Source of the DNA: Stercorarius parasiticus | Taxonomy: Eukaryota; Chordata; Aves; Charadriiformes; Stercorariidae | Direction of reading: 5' to 3' | Assembly (NCBI GenBank): GCA_013396915.1 | Contig: VWZL01000441.1 | Span: forward strand, 187,560 to 251,559 | DNA length: 64,000 bases | In this document: positions 14,321-26,170 of the stretch, piece by piece | Numbering within the stretch: the stretch's first letter is position 1 | Layout: every line of letters begins with the position of its first letter | Translations under genes and position numbers: made by a program | Notes under the pieces: model-generated | What the model saw: the letters and a program-made list of their open reading frames with translations, nothing else | Told to the model about the DNA's origin: nothing | The model's database searches: none

Positions 14321-15010
14321 ATAGAATGGTTTGGATTAGAAGGGATCTTAAACGTCATCTAGTTCCAACCCCCCTGCCATGTGCAGGGACACCTCCCACT
14401 AGACCAGGTTGCTCAAAGTCCCATCCTGGCAGTTAATTTTTTTTCTTTATACCTAGTTGTGATTTCCCCTGTTGCAATTCATCACCATTGTTCCTCATCC
14501 TCTTACCATGCAGCACTGCGAAGAGCCTACCTCTGTCTTCTCGATCCCCTCCCCATAAGTACTGGGAGCTGCTGTTGGGTCCCCCCAAAGCCATCTCTTC
14601 TCCAAACTGAACAGCCCTCTCCTCACAGGGCAAGTGCTCTTCCCTGACCAGCTTGGTAGCCCTCTGCTGAGCTCTCTCCAGGTTAAGCCCCAAACGATGC
14701 AGTATCTAGATGCAGTTTAACAAGTGTGGAGCACCTGTTAAGTGAGGGAGACGATCACTTCCCTCAGCCTCCTGAGCGTGCCCAGGAGGATGCTGTCCCT
14801 CCTTGCTGCCAAAGTGCCATGCTGTCCACCTGGAACTCCAGGTCCTTTATGGCAGAGCTGCTCCCCAGACAGCTAGTCCTCAGTCTGTCCTGCTGATGGG
14901 GGGCTTTCCACCCAGGTGCAGGACTTAGCACTCATCCTTGATAAATTTCATAATGTTCCTGTCAACCCATTCCCCCAGCCCCTTCAGCTCCCTCTGAACA
15001 GCAGCTCCGC
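14321..15010 (-). mobile_element. CR1 LINE, reverse copy with internal damage
   Basis: Starts with catagaatggtttggatta, the reverse complement of a CR1 3' terminus, and continues ccaacccccctgccatg and ctagaccaggttgctcaaag. It is interrupted near 14430-14490 by a T-rich non-CR1 stretch, then resumes with CR1 body sequence: tgaacagccctctcctcac, ctgctgagctctctccagg, ccaggtgcaggacttagcac and cccttcagctccctctgaa. These match the 3' UTR and terminal pol region of avian CR1. The longer open frames here (14381-14647 and 14433-14693) are repeat, not host genes. Confidence 0.85.
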
Positions 15011-16918
15011 CCGCAAACATATGAATTTAGCAGAAACAATCTTTCAACATGAAAAAAAAATGTCTTCAGGAAAGGCTATGCTAATATTGTTATTCCTGAT
15101 GCTCTAAGAAGTTCTTGTTCTACTCCAGACAAGCGAGGAAGCAGGAACTTCTCACTTCTCTTTCCATGTTCTGATTACAAACTTGCAGAATGTGTTATGT
15201 GTTTTGTCTTGGCTTACAAAAACTGAGTATCTTATTGATCATAACACCCACATTTGCAGTGCAAGTACACCTGTTCCTCTGTTCTGAAAAAATCATTACT
15301 ACAATATTTCAAAGCAGTTCTTTGCCTAGGAAGGTACTTGAAAGTACCCATTATATTCAGTAAGTATGTCCTTCCTTTCTTCTAGTACAACCATTTCTAA
15401 TGCTAGCTGAAAAATTAGTAGGGGCCCTTATGCCAACTATGTTTTAATCTTAGAGATCAAATGCATTTTATCGTTGTAAAATTTTCAGACAAATATATAT
15501 TCATCTTCCTCTTTGTGATGGATGTCTTTTAAGGAAAGCCTTCCAGCCATTGCATGCAACAAAACCTAAAATTTATCAGGAAGATAAAGTAGACCTTAGG
15601 ATAATCTGTACTGCCTTGACTGAAAATGAAGTGTAAACCTACTAAAATTCTTACGGAGATTTATTTCAGATGGATTTGAATGAAACCTAGAAATGTAAAT
15701 TGGTAAGTCCTTGTGGGTTTTGGCCAGACCACGCAATCAAATAATTAAAATGTAAGCAGCCATATTCCACTGTTCATCCAGACCAAAAAGCGGGGAATAA
15801 ATGAAGATTCGGAGAACAGAAGATAAAAGGGTAACAATAGCAAATTATAGAGCCTAAGTAGATATAACTGAAAAGGGACACATGATATTAAATAAGGGAT
15901 AAAATATCCCCAAACTGCTAAGGAAGGACATGATGATGAAGAGTCATCACCTCTCTGGATATCTGAAATGTGTATTAACTACAGCAGGATCAAATCTCCT
16001 GGGAGTTTCAGAGTAGGATCATCACACAAAGACAGACACACATAAATCCCTGTGCCACATGTCAGCACCCCATTCAAGAGACTGCAGATCCCTGTCTACA
16101 CTTGACTGATGAAAGGTTAATTGTCATCAAGTTCAGAATGAACCGATAGATTGTTGATGGGTTAAGTGCCTTGATCCAAGAAACACTTTCCATAGTGGAA
16201 CTAGACTTAAACCAAACCTAACACAACTGAATGCTGAGAACCATAACCTCAATAAAAAGCACTTACCCCAATTAAATGCCATCCCACAGTCACTGTAACA
16301 TTCACGAAATTGCAAAGTCAACTTCATTAGATCTCTACTTTAAAATGTCACCAGCATCTCAAGGAATATTTAAAATGAGTTCTCCTTTGTGAGACATTTT
16401 CAGTCATTTAAGCTACTGGTATTTCAACTTATTCAGGTGAACATTTGTTCTAACACAATTCATTGCATATTTCCTGCAAAATCTTCAGGTAACTAGGAAT
16501 CCACTATGGCCCTTCACAAAAAGTAAGCTTATTTGAAATGCTTCCAAATTCTGGTAGATACAGGAGCAGGTATCAGTCGCCTGCCACAGGAGGCAAAGAA
16601 ATATGGATAGACTGAAGTAGCAACAGAACCACAGACTTGCACTGAACTGCACGCTATAATTGTGGCATATAGGTGAATCTGGCTTAAAATAATAGAAAAA
16701 GCCATACAACTGCAATAACCATGCAATGACAACCTGTCCCCAAGAGACACACGGTGAATGGGCTCTACTGGAATTTTAGTGTAACTCTCATTAGGCAATT
16801 AGGGAGTAATCCAAAGGTCAAGGAAATGAATGAATAATTGTACAAAGAGGTGAATATACTCCATAAGGGCTAATGTAAATACCTAAACCATGTAATAAAA
16901 AGTTTGATTGCTCGTTCG

Positions 16919-16931
16919 CTCTCTCTCTCTG
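16919..16931. repeat. (CT)n microsatellite
   Basis: Short CT dinucleotide run in probable GABRG1 intron 1. Confidence 0.8.
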
Positions 16932-19900
16932 TGCAAGCAAAATTATCTCTTTTCCACTGTAATTTATTGTGTATTAAATATAACACGTATCTCTCACAAC
17001 AGGAGTATTCCACCTCTTGTCAGACGGTTGCCAGAACTGTTCCCGCTGGATGCAATCTACAGGCCAGCCGTTGGATGGTCCTCCTTGACAAAGCAAGAAC
17101 CTGAGCTACAGGTCCATAGCTCACCTGCAGCAGGTCTGATACGATACAGTACATACTCGATGGCTGTATGCTGGTGAGATCAAGTACTTTTCTCCCCCAT
17201 GGAACACACTGAGGCTACTTTATTTTTAAAAAACATCTACATAATTTATTCTGCTATGTAAATATGGCATCGGACAACGAAGAAAAAAAATTTTCATGAC
17301 TCATGGTGACAGTTAGCCACCTAAATTAATACTCAATACTACAAACTTTTTCCTAATATAAATTCCATCCAGCTGAACTTTATCTGAAAGATAAATTGGG
17401 ACATAATATTACATTAATAATAATAATAAGAGTTAATCCCTCATGGTACACTGCCTTAAATAAGAAGAAAACCGTATTAAATGAAAGGAGTAACAATCTA
17501 AGACGTCAAGTAGTTTAATCCAAAGGGGACGTATCTCATGTTACCTCAGATCATTCCTACTCACTATGTCTGTCTGTCTACCTGAAAATAAGAAAAATAA
17601 CTGCATATAAATTTAGAAACACAGAATTAGCCATTCTCGCCTTACCAGAGATGAATGCAGTGACATGGAAAGGATCTGAGGATCAAGGCAGAAAGCAAAA
17701 AGAACATAAGGTACACCAGGGCAGGACTGGAGCTAATCCTGGGATAGAGTACCTCAGCAGTGTGAAGCAGTAGAAGGGAAGTAATATTCTGTATGTATCT
17801 GCCATTAATGAGGCTAGTATTCATATAATCTAGCAATTTTTGAGGTCTGTTCTTCAAAGAAAAAATGGAAAGTGTTTACAAAATTGTTAAACGAACAACT
17901 CACTATTTTCTGAAGAACTGTAAGTAGCTCAGTTTACTTATCTGAGAGAAAAACGTAAGCTGCTATCAAGTTGCCTCTTAAACTACACATACCTAGGAAA
18001 TACTTCTAAGAATACATAGTATGACTGTAGCATGGGTAAATCCACTTCAATGGAAAATTCCACTCTGCATAGAGTATCTCTGATTGTGACACATCTGTAT
18101 AAAACTTTCATTTTGGACTAGATTATTCATCCTGCAACAACTGCTAGGCATATAACTGCACTGCAGCTTCTCATCTGTGAGAGGTGAGGAGGTTTCTCTG
18201 AGCAAATAATCTACCACATATCATGAAAGACTACGCTGGAAAGAAAAACACAGCAGGATGTTTTCTGACCAAAATGCTGATTCCTTTATGAATTTTCAGG
18301 ATTCATTTGAGGTGCTCTGAGTTCTCATCAAGGCAAAACTTGGCAGAGGCAGACAGGGCAAGGAAGAGCTTTGGTGACTGGCTATCCTGTTGAAGAGCAG
18401 CCGCTGCAGACCACACTCCGTTCTTGAAGAGCCCCTCAGCCATCGGTCTGTACCCTGAGGTTACACTGCAGAACCAGAGGTATGAACCAAGATTTCCCCA
18501 GAGAGAGACTTGGACATGGACTTGAGTGGCTGAAACAGCTGCAGCAGGTGGAACTGGGGAAAAAAAAAAATCAGTGTTTTTTCAGCTAGCAGAGGAAGAC
18601 AGGAGATCCACTGACTGGAAGCCAGGGAAACCTCAGACTAGAAATACTGTGCAATACCTCATCGGATTCCTCCTCCTCAAATCTTTACGCAGGGACTTAT
18701 AACAGCTGTACTGAAGCAACAAACCTGATGCAAAAGCCAGGGTAAATTCCCCAGTTTTGTTTATTCTTATATCAGACTGGATTATCACAACAGATCCTGC
18801 TGTCTTGAACATCCACCAATGATAGCATATTTTAGAAACTATTTCTTTCCATCTTTTCCATATCACTGAGATTTACCTCTTCTTTGAAGCAAGTTCTCTT
18901 CTGGTCAGCTCCTGATGACCTTTCTAGTCTCTCCAGTTACCTCTGTTAGTTCAGTGGTTTTGCATGATTTACCCTTTCACTTTTAGGTAGATAGAATCAA
19001 GTTTTTACATAGGCCAGTAGGCCACTGAACCCACCACATTATTTTTAGCCTTATTAAAAACGTTCACATGTGTAAAAATGCAGAATCAGGACTTCCGTGT
19101 CATCTCCGGGTTAAGTCAATTGCATCTGAATTACTCGTTAAAAATTATTATCATTCAGAGAAACTGTTAAGAAATAAAAGTTACTGTCACTGTCATCCAC
19201 CACCCTTTGAAAGGTTCCTGTCAGTGTGCTACGTGCTGTCATTTATAATTACCACTTCTCGTTGCTGCTCTTTACCAAATAAGTTATGATATTGTTATTT
19301 TACCTAAGTACACGCTCAGTTTAGTATGCAGTGCAAGAAAGGGCTATGCAGGTAATTAAAAAAGGCCTAGTACTCTTCTCTCATAAATGTTAGTACAAAA
19401 CCGGCTCATTGCCCATCTCCAAAGGGAGATGCTCACCTTCGTTCTTCTGCGAGTTCAACACATGCCTTTTTTAGTGTATATATGATAGCACCAACCAAGG
19501 CAACCCACTTCCAACCAGTGCATATGCCAAATCCATTTAAGTAGTCCTACCTGCTGGCCATAGCAACTAGTTGAACTATTCGACCCAGCTTATTGCAATT
19601 CCTCTACAGCTTCAAAGAAAAACCACAGATCCCCCAAACCTCTTGTCGTTTACTCGGTGGCCAGACTTAAGTATCCAGAAAAAAGTTGACCATAGTCAAC
19701 GAGTGCTCACCTTTAATCTTTTCTATCCAGCTCAGAAAAGCTTGAATTGGTAGCAAGGGTGCTCTTATCCAACATCAGGTATACTTAAAAATGGAGAAAG
19801 TTAAAAGTAATTGAAAATGTAGCTCAATTAGCTGTGAGAGCCTTTTTTTAATGGATTGCCGTAGTTTGAAGGTTTCCTTTAAATCCATTGCAAGAAAATT

Positions 19901-22665
19901 ATGTGCAAAGAATACAAGTGTTTCTCAATATTTATGTCTCATTAAACTTTATAATAACAAAAGAAAATATTAATAAACTTTTAATAAAATAAACCATATT
20001 TTAAACCACTGGGGCTACTAAATAACAAGTTCTTCACTGTCACATCATGAACAAAACACAGAAGAGTGAGGATAATAATGAATAAACATCACAGATGTTC
20101 AATTGAAACAGTAAATCACTATTATCAAGCATTAAGAAACCCATGTTGTTATGACAGGCTTAACTCTGATCCAGGAATTTATGAGAAGAAAACGTAGGCC
20201 GTATTATATAAGTATTTTCCTAAGAGATACTTTGAAATGGAAAAGAAAATATTAGTTGACATTTGCACCTGCTGACAGTTACGTTGCAATGGAGCATTTA
20301 TAAATATTTTTTTTTAGAACATCAGGTTACAAAACTAAAGCAAAATTAAGTTAGCTTACAATATACTGTTAGGGATGCTGACCAGCACATACCATTTGAA
20401 GAAGTATAAATTAGTATAAATTAGGAGAAATGTTACAGTTGTGCTGCACCTGTATGGCTAGAACTAAGGAAATAATATTAATTATATTGTCAGCTCTTGT
20501 GCTCTCCCTATGAATTATCTATTTATTTGAGTTCAACAAGAATAATGGGTTTGCCGAACATTTAGGACTGCAGTGACTGCTGGGTAACTACGCTTTTCCT
20601 CCACGTACCGTATAGAAAGGCTCACAGCCCAACTCCTCCTGCAGAAGAAATGTAAGCTATTGACAAGAAGAGTCCTTCAAAACCCTGACTCATGAAGCTA
20701 CATCAAGTGCTTTGGCCATTCTGGTGTGTTTGTGGGGCACGCGCAGAACTGGGGGAAAACAGTTTTAAGGGTCAGAGTTCAACTGCAATGAATCCCTTCG
20801 GTGAAGGAAGTTCGGTCTAAGGTCACGCTACAGCTTTTGGGGCAGTACATTAAAAGCATAAACTCTTGGTTGGACTCAACTTCCAATGTCCTTGCATTTA
20901 GCTAAAGCTAAATGTCTTTAGCTCCCTTCGTTACACCTGAAGTAACTTTACTTTCACTCAGCACAAAGTACTTTGTGTGTAAATGCATACTAGAAGTGAT
21001 GCCATTTGCAATCTTTTAAAAGTATGTGCTGAAATGGTGGGTTGGCTCCTGCAAGATGTTTTTAGAAAAACAGCCAGAATTGGTGCAGCCTGGTCTATGC
21101 TGGAGAAAAGTAGTACTTCCATGTTTTATTTTGAACTTTAAGGAAGACCTTGGGCTGAAACTACAGAAAGGCATCCAAAGAAGCAGAAAAACAGTATTTC
21201 CATCCCACTTTGTGGCAGGCTGCTAAGGGCGCTAGAGCTCCTGAGCTCTCTGCAAACACCCCTGAGTTGTAATGCACTACATACGCGAGAATCAGGATCT
21301 GAAAAACATGTCCATTTGTGGTCACTTAAGGAAAAAAAAAAAAAAAGGAAAAAAGAAAAATCTCTCAACCACCATTTTCCCATGTAGCCTCTGAAAGAAA
21401 GGCAAGCTTGTAAATAGTTGATTCAGATACATGGATATTTACACCAAAGTTTCCATTTTATCTGAGATGTTCTGGAACACAAAATAAAATAATGCATGTA
21501 AGTTACCTCTTTTTCTCACTGAAGACATCTTATCAACTTATTTATAAATGCTACTGTTAATGAGATGTATACATAATAATCTACACCTAGTCCTGTAATC
21601 ACAACCACACTTTGACAAACAAAAAAAATTATAACTTCTTTTTTAGCTAGTCCTCCTCCTTTGTAACTAAGTCTTTGAACTGATAAATTAGCATGCATAT
21701 TCTTTTCTCTCAAACCACTTGATAATTTCTTTCATACCTGAGGTACAATATGTTCATTAAGAAACATTCTGAAGATGCACAGCTGCACTGGTATAATTTC
21801 CATCAATGCTTTTGAAAAATATTTCCATAATATGCCAAGGTTTTAAAAGACACAGATTAAGAGAAGTATAATCAGTTGTGTTTCTAACTAGGATAACACA
21901 GCAGCCTTCTGAAGATGAGAGATGAGCTGAGATCAACACACTTCACACAGACTGATAAATCATCATTCAGTATGGGGAAGGGGTCTAGAGTCTGACGAAC
22001 TTAAAAAAATGTTTAATAGCTTTTTTTTTTCTTTTTGACAGCCTTTATACTGCACATTTGTATACCCTCTTAGAATGATTAATTTGGTCTATCATTAAAA
22101 AGAAAGACACACTGGGCAACAGTCAAATACCCTTTCAATACTGCCTTGTGATTTTTATGAGAGTATAACCTGTGGAATGATTCACATTAGCTCTGAATTA
22201 TTAATGGAGTTGAACGATCAGATTGCTTTCCGTTAAGTTGTTACGGGTACCAATAACACATTTGCACAGCAGTACCAAACTGTTGTTTCTTCAGAGCCCT
22301 TCAATTTTGCAACTCCCTCTCAAAAACGCAGGTTTCCAACTTCTGGGACTTGGGCGGCTGCCCGGCACCATCCCACGCCCGGGCCCAGCCCCGCTCCCCA
22401 GGGCTGCGGAGGATGCCCCGCCGCGGGGACAGCACGGTGACAAAGTACCGGCACACCGACGGTACCCACCGACGGCTGGACCAGCCTCTTCCGAAGCATC
22501 CTGCAGCGCCGCAGCCTCCCCTCTCCCACCAGCCGCCGCCGAGCTGCGGGGAGCCGCGGGCACCGAGGAGCTGCGAGCACCGGGCGGCCCCGCACCGCCG
22601 CCCCTCCTCGGGCCGCGGGGCTGCCCGCATCACCGGCTGGCCACGGCCGCGCCTCCCCCCGACCC

Positions 22666-22993
22666 NNNNNNNNNNNNNNNNNNNNNNNNNNNNNNNNNNN
22701 NNNNNNNNNNNNNNNNNNNNNNNNNNNNNNNNNNNNNNNNNNNNNNNNNNNNNNNNNNNNNNNNNNNNNNNNNNNNNNNNNNNNNNNNNNNNNNNNNNNN
22801 NNNNNNNNNNNNNNNNNNNNNNNNNNNNNNNNNNNNNNNNNNNNNNNNNNNNNNNNNNNNNNNNNNNNNNNNNNNNNNNNNNNNNNNNNNNNNNNNNNNN
22901 NNNNNNNNNNNNNNNNNNNNNNNNNNNNNNNNNNNNNNNNNNNNNNNNNNNNNNNNNNNNNNNNNNNNNNNNNNNNNNNNNNNNNNNNNNNNN
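22666..22993. other. Assembly gap (328 Ns)
   Basis: A run of N inside the CpG island, flanked by very GC-rich sequence on the left. Missing sequence at such places in bird assemblies is commonly caused by high GC content. GABRG1 exon 1 could lie here. Confidence 0.99.
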
Positions 22994-23538
22994 TGGGAGA
23001 AAGGGTGGCATTGATTTGCTGTTTTCTCCGAAGAGGGAAATAAAATAGATCTTATATATATCTATAAATATACGAAATACATTAAATGTTAAATATATAT
23101 TTAAAGCTACATTATATATATACATCTTTAAATCTTTTTTATTTATTTTTTAAAGCTAGTCAGAGGGCGGCTTGCAATGTGAGAAGCAGCCGAGGCGCAA
23201 ACCCGCCGCCGGGAGGAGAAGCGCCGGGGGATGTGCGCGGAACACACGCGGGGACTGCGCGGCCCCGCGTCCGGCACGACCGTGATTCCGGGGAGGGCGG
23301 CACCAGCGCGGGGGAAGAGGGTACCCTCCAGCCCCTCGTTCGTCCCCAGGAGTAGGGGCCCACCCCCTCCAGCCGCCGTCCCTAAAGCTGTGCTGGGCGC
23401 GCAACTGCGACCGCGGGAATTCCGCGCACCCAAGAAAGGAGAGTCGCGCAAGCCCGCAGGCTGCAGGCGGCTCTGCGCGGCCGCGGAGCGCCCCCGGGGG
23501 GGAAGGGGGAGGAAAGCGGGCGATGCGCGGTGCTGCCC

Positions 23539-23545
23539 TATAAAA
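23539..23545 (+). promoter_or_regulatory. TATA box, plus strand
   Basis: A perfect TATAAAA flanked by GC (ccctataaaatgcgccgg) inside the CpG island. Transcription would start near 23570 in the plus direction, opposite to GABRG1. A donor-like GGCAG|GTAAAG follows at 23766/23767, giving a possible first exon of roughly 200 nt with no convincing coding sequence. This fits a divergent or antisense non-coding RNA; it may also be chance. Confidence 0.35.
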
Positions 23546-23578
23546 TGCGCCGGGGCTTGTTACAACATGCAAAACGCC

Positions 23579-23730
23579 TCTTTTTTTTTCGCTTTTTTTT
23601 TCTTTTTCTTTTTTTTTTTTCCGTGTCTCCCCTCTGCTGCTCCCTGCTACTGCCTCTCTCGGGAGACCTACGGGCAAAAGTAGAAAAAAAACAAACAAAC
23701 AAACAAAAAAAAAACCAAGCAAAAAACCCC
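23579..23730. repeat. T-rich and A-rich tracts facing each other
   Basis: A T-dominated pyrimidine tract (23579-23622) is followed about 55 bases later by an A-dominated tract with CAAA units (23682-23730). The two are roughly complementary and could pair as a hairpin in RNA or single-stranded DNA. The apparent poly-phenylalanine open frame at this point is only the T tract. Confidence 0.6.
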
Positions 23731-24027
23731 CTGATATAACCCCCACCAAAAGCAAAGCCGAGGCAGGTAAAGAAACCGCGGTGGCGGAGGCGCGGCGCAG
23801 GTTCCGCGTCTGCAGCCCTCTCCCCCGGCGGGGACGGGGGGGAGGGACAGGCGGGACTAGCGCTTAAATAAAGCGTATTTCTTTGCACGGCTTCAGAGTC
23901 TGATGGCCTCTGGATCCCTTCCCAAGCCAATTCCTGGAGATGTCCCTGCTTGCAGCTTGCTTATGGGGCACTCCTGGAGTAACCTGCCCTGCGTGATGCT
24001 GAGCGTGAGGAGCAAACCGTTTTGTAG

Positions 24028-24053
24028 TCATCATCATCATCCTCCTCCTCCTT
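24028..24053. repeat. (TCA)n(TCC)n microsatellite
   Basis: Compound trinucleotide run at the right flank of the CpG island. A second short (ATC)n run lies at about 24156-24168. Confidence 0.85.
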
Positions 24054-25559
24054 TGAGTCAAGATGTAACTGCACAGAAATGTAAATAATCCCCCATTCAG
24101 GGGTTATTCTGATGAAAGGCAGCGCTTTGTTTTGGACTCTCTTGCTTCTCTACACATCATCATCATCTGGTTATTATTTTATACATACAGTTTACAGCTG
24201 CTTTAATGGTTAAAGAAACTCACCACACTTCAGAGGGCTGCAGTACATTAACTGAAAATTCAACGACTTGACAATTAATTGCCAGCCCTGGGGGTACTGG
24301 CAGAAGGTAAAGGCACATATTATTGTATGACCTGAGGTCTCTTTATTGGTGGATTAACACAGCAGGCAGCGTCCTAACGTGATGGCAGAGGCATGAGCTC
24401 AGAGGAGAGAACATGCATTTATTACAGAGTAAGTGCAGAAGCAGCTCCCCTGCTGCAGCTGGTGGCACTGGCTCCAAGGAGCAGGATTGCCGTCCCCCTC
24501 AGCAAGAAAATAAGCACAGCCCATCCCCAAGTCCCCTTCTCTCTGGGAAGTCCTTTTGCCCTGAAAATAGCCGTGGTCTCTAGGTTTGTTATGGATTGAT
24601 CTGTCAAATTGACTGCAGTTCACAAAATATGCCACGAACGCTTCTTATGCCTTTGCATTCTGATGTTTATGGAGCCATTAAAACTCTTTACTAATCTATA
24701 AAATTTCATTCTGTCTCTAAAATATATTATGTAATTAATGTGACTACTGAGGAAGTTTGACATAAGAAGTTTAAGGGTACTTACAGGATTACAAGATATC
24801 TTCTTTCGACATGAGCAGTTTGGAGCATCTACTTAAAAACACTTAATTTCACCCCTGTGTAGGTCCAGCAGCTTGCTAGCGCTGAAGGAGGTGGAGGATT
24901 ACAGGTAAAATAACATGCAGCATGAATAGTGAGAAAATAACATTTTTCACTTGATTTCTAGGTTTAGAATGCTAAGGCACATAAAAGAGCCATTAAAAAT
25001 AATTTAAGATAAAATCAGGGCCAGTGAGATTTCTCAAATGACACGAGACTAAGGATGATATCAGGACAAGCTGGTTTCAGAAAGTCCCAAATCTGAATTT
25101 TCCTTGCACTTTAATGTAAACAATAGAAATCCATCCCTCTCAAAACTAGATAAAAAAATATTCCATGAGCAAGTAAAATACTGGATGAAAAACAGGTTTA
25201 AAAATTTTGAAAAGCAAACATGAAACAAAAAATTCTTTAACTACCAGAAGAAAACTTGAGGGGAAAAAAAAATCATCTCGGATTATTTGTATTCCTAAGG
25301 AACAAAAGAAGCAGTAAAGGAAAACTGCAAAATGGAAAAGAGGATATTGAGGAAAAGCTGGGGAAACTACCTAGATGAGTGTCAAAAGAAGGAGATGCCG
25401 ATGCAGGATAATAAACTAGAGGACAGTGAGTTACCAAGGCCTGCTGATACTCATCATCCACTTGGTGCTGGAATAGCTGACCTAACAACAATATTTAAAT
25501 TCTCAGTTAAAACCATCTTCTGCTCAGAGTAGGAAGGCTGTCTTTAAAAAAAAAAGAAG

Positions 25560-26170
25560 GGAGGTGAAGAAAGGGGTCAACAGTGGAATTTCAGACCTGC
25601 TAAGCATCACGTCAGAGGCAGCAAATTGAACAATGTTAATGTACAAGCAGAACTTCAGGATTCAGATCGCTATTATTATTGAAGAGGCACAGACCAGAAT
25701 GGCTTCTGCAAAGGAAAACCACTGTCTCTAACTTCTTCAGTCATATTTAATAAGCCCAGGAATAGAAGAACAGGCCTACATAATTCACTGTCTTTCAAAG
25801 CCTTTTTAAGTCTATCAGTTATTTGTTAAAGGAGCTGCATAGTTATAGGGTGAGTAGGACAGTAATGCCATCTTTCAGAAACTGCTTGAGACTACCATCA
25901 GAGTGGTCAACTTTCCACATTAAAAAGATGAATCATGAGTTCTTACGAATCTGCTCTTGAGATTCCTTTATTTAACCGATTCCTCACTGAAATAATGGTT
26001 TTAAAGGCAAGAAACAGAAAAATTTGCAGATGAAAGTTTCAGTTTGGTTGAGTCTATAGGAAAAAAAAAAGAGAGAATACTAATTAATTCATCAGAGTAT
26101 AGGAAGTCAATTATAGAATGGGAAGCAATGGCATGTTGGCAAACAGAAAAAGAAAAATAATTGAAGGGTT
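25560..26170 (+). mobile_element. Ancient CR1/L3-like LINE fragment
   Basis: A degraded LINE reverse transcriptase region. Recognisable are cagaatggcttctgcaaagg (the Q-x-G-F-x-K-G segment), a tcaaagcctttttaagtc segment (the S-K-A-F-D region) and aaatttgcagatgaaag (the K-F-A-D-D segment with the second Asp lost). These occur in the correct order and at fitting distances. Stops and indels are frequent, so this copy is old and inactive. Confidence 0.6.

Larger units (their letters stand above)
5728..22329 (-). other. GABRG1: Probable GABRG1 intron 1 with scattered repeats
   Basis: About 16.6 kb of AT-rich sequence between the GABRG1 exon and the CpG island. If the island holds the GABRG1 promoter, this is intron 1. 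It contains CR1 pieces at 7225-7414, 8389-8555 and 14160-15010, small microsatellites, and otherwise nothing I can support as a gene. Several open frames of 60-110 codons (for example 13160-13489 minus, 9217-9549 minus, 11726-12004 minus) show no known motif or convincing splice context. That exon 1 lies beyond this stretch is an inference. Confidence 0.45.
22330..23880. promoter_or_regulatory. CpG island, candidate promoter of GABRG1 and/or a divergent transcript
   Basis: The only strongly GC- and CpG-rich stretch in the window. GC-rich blocks lie at about 22330-22665, 23160-23560 and 23740-23860. They are split by an assembly gap and by an AT-rich block at 22994-23160. CpG dinucleotides are common (cgccgcggggac, cgcgcaagcccgc), whereas surrounding DNA is CpG-poor. 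It lies upstream of the GABRG1 exon in that gene's orientation and far from GABRA2's start, so a GABRG1 promoter is the simplest reading. I could not find a signal-peptide exon in the visible minus-strand sequence. The long open frames here span Ns or are GC-driven and are not genes. Confidence 0.6.

Noticed and set aside
17642..17857. Minus-strand frame with a hydrophobic stretch ending at a GTAAGG donor, considered as GABRG1 exon 1
   Set aside because: It looks like a signal peptide, but the phase at the donor does not join to the GABRG1 exon at 5727, and the frame with the right phase is stopped.
22223..23125. Long open frames across the CpG island on both strands (200-270 codons)
   Set aside because: They run through the N gap, where any frame is open, and the rest is GC-driven with no receptor or other domain.
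23231..23683. 150-codon plus-strand frame with a run of phenylalanines
   Set aside because: The phenylalanine run is the T tract; the rest is GC-rich island sequence without codon structure.
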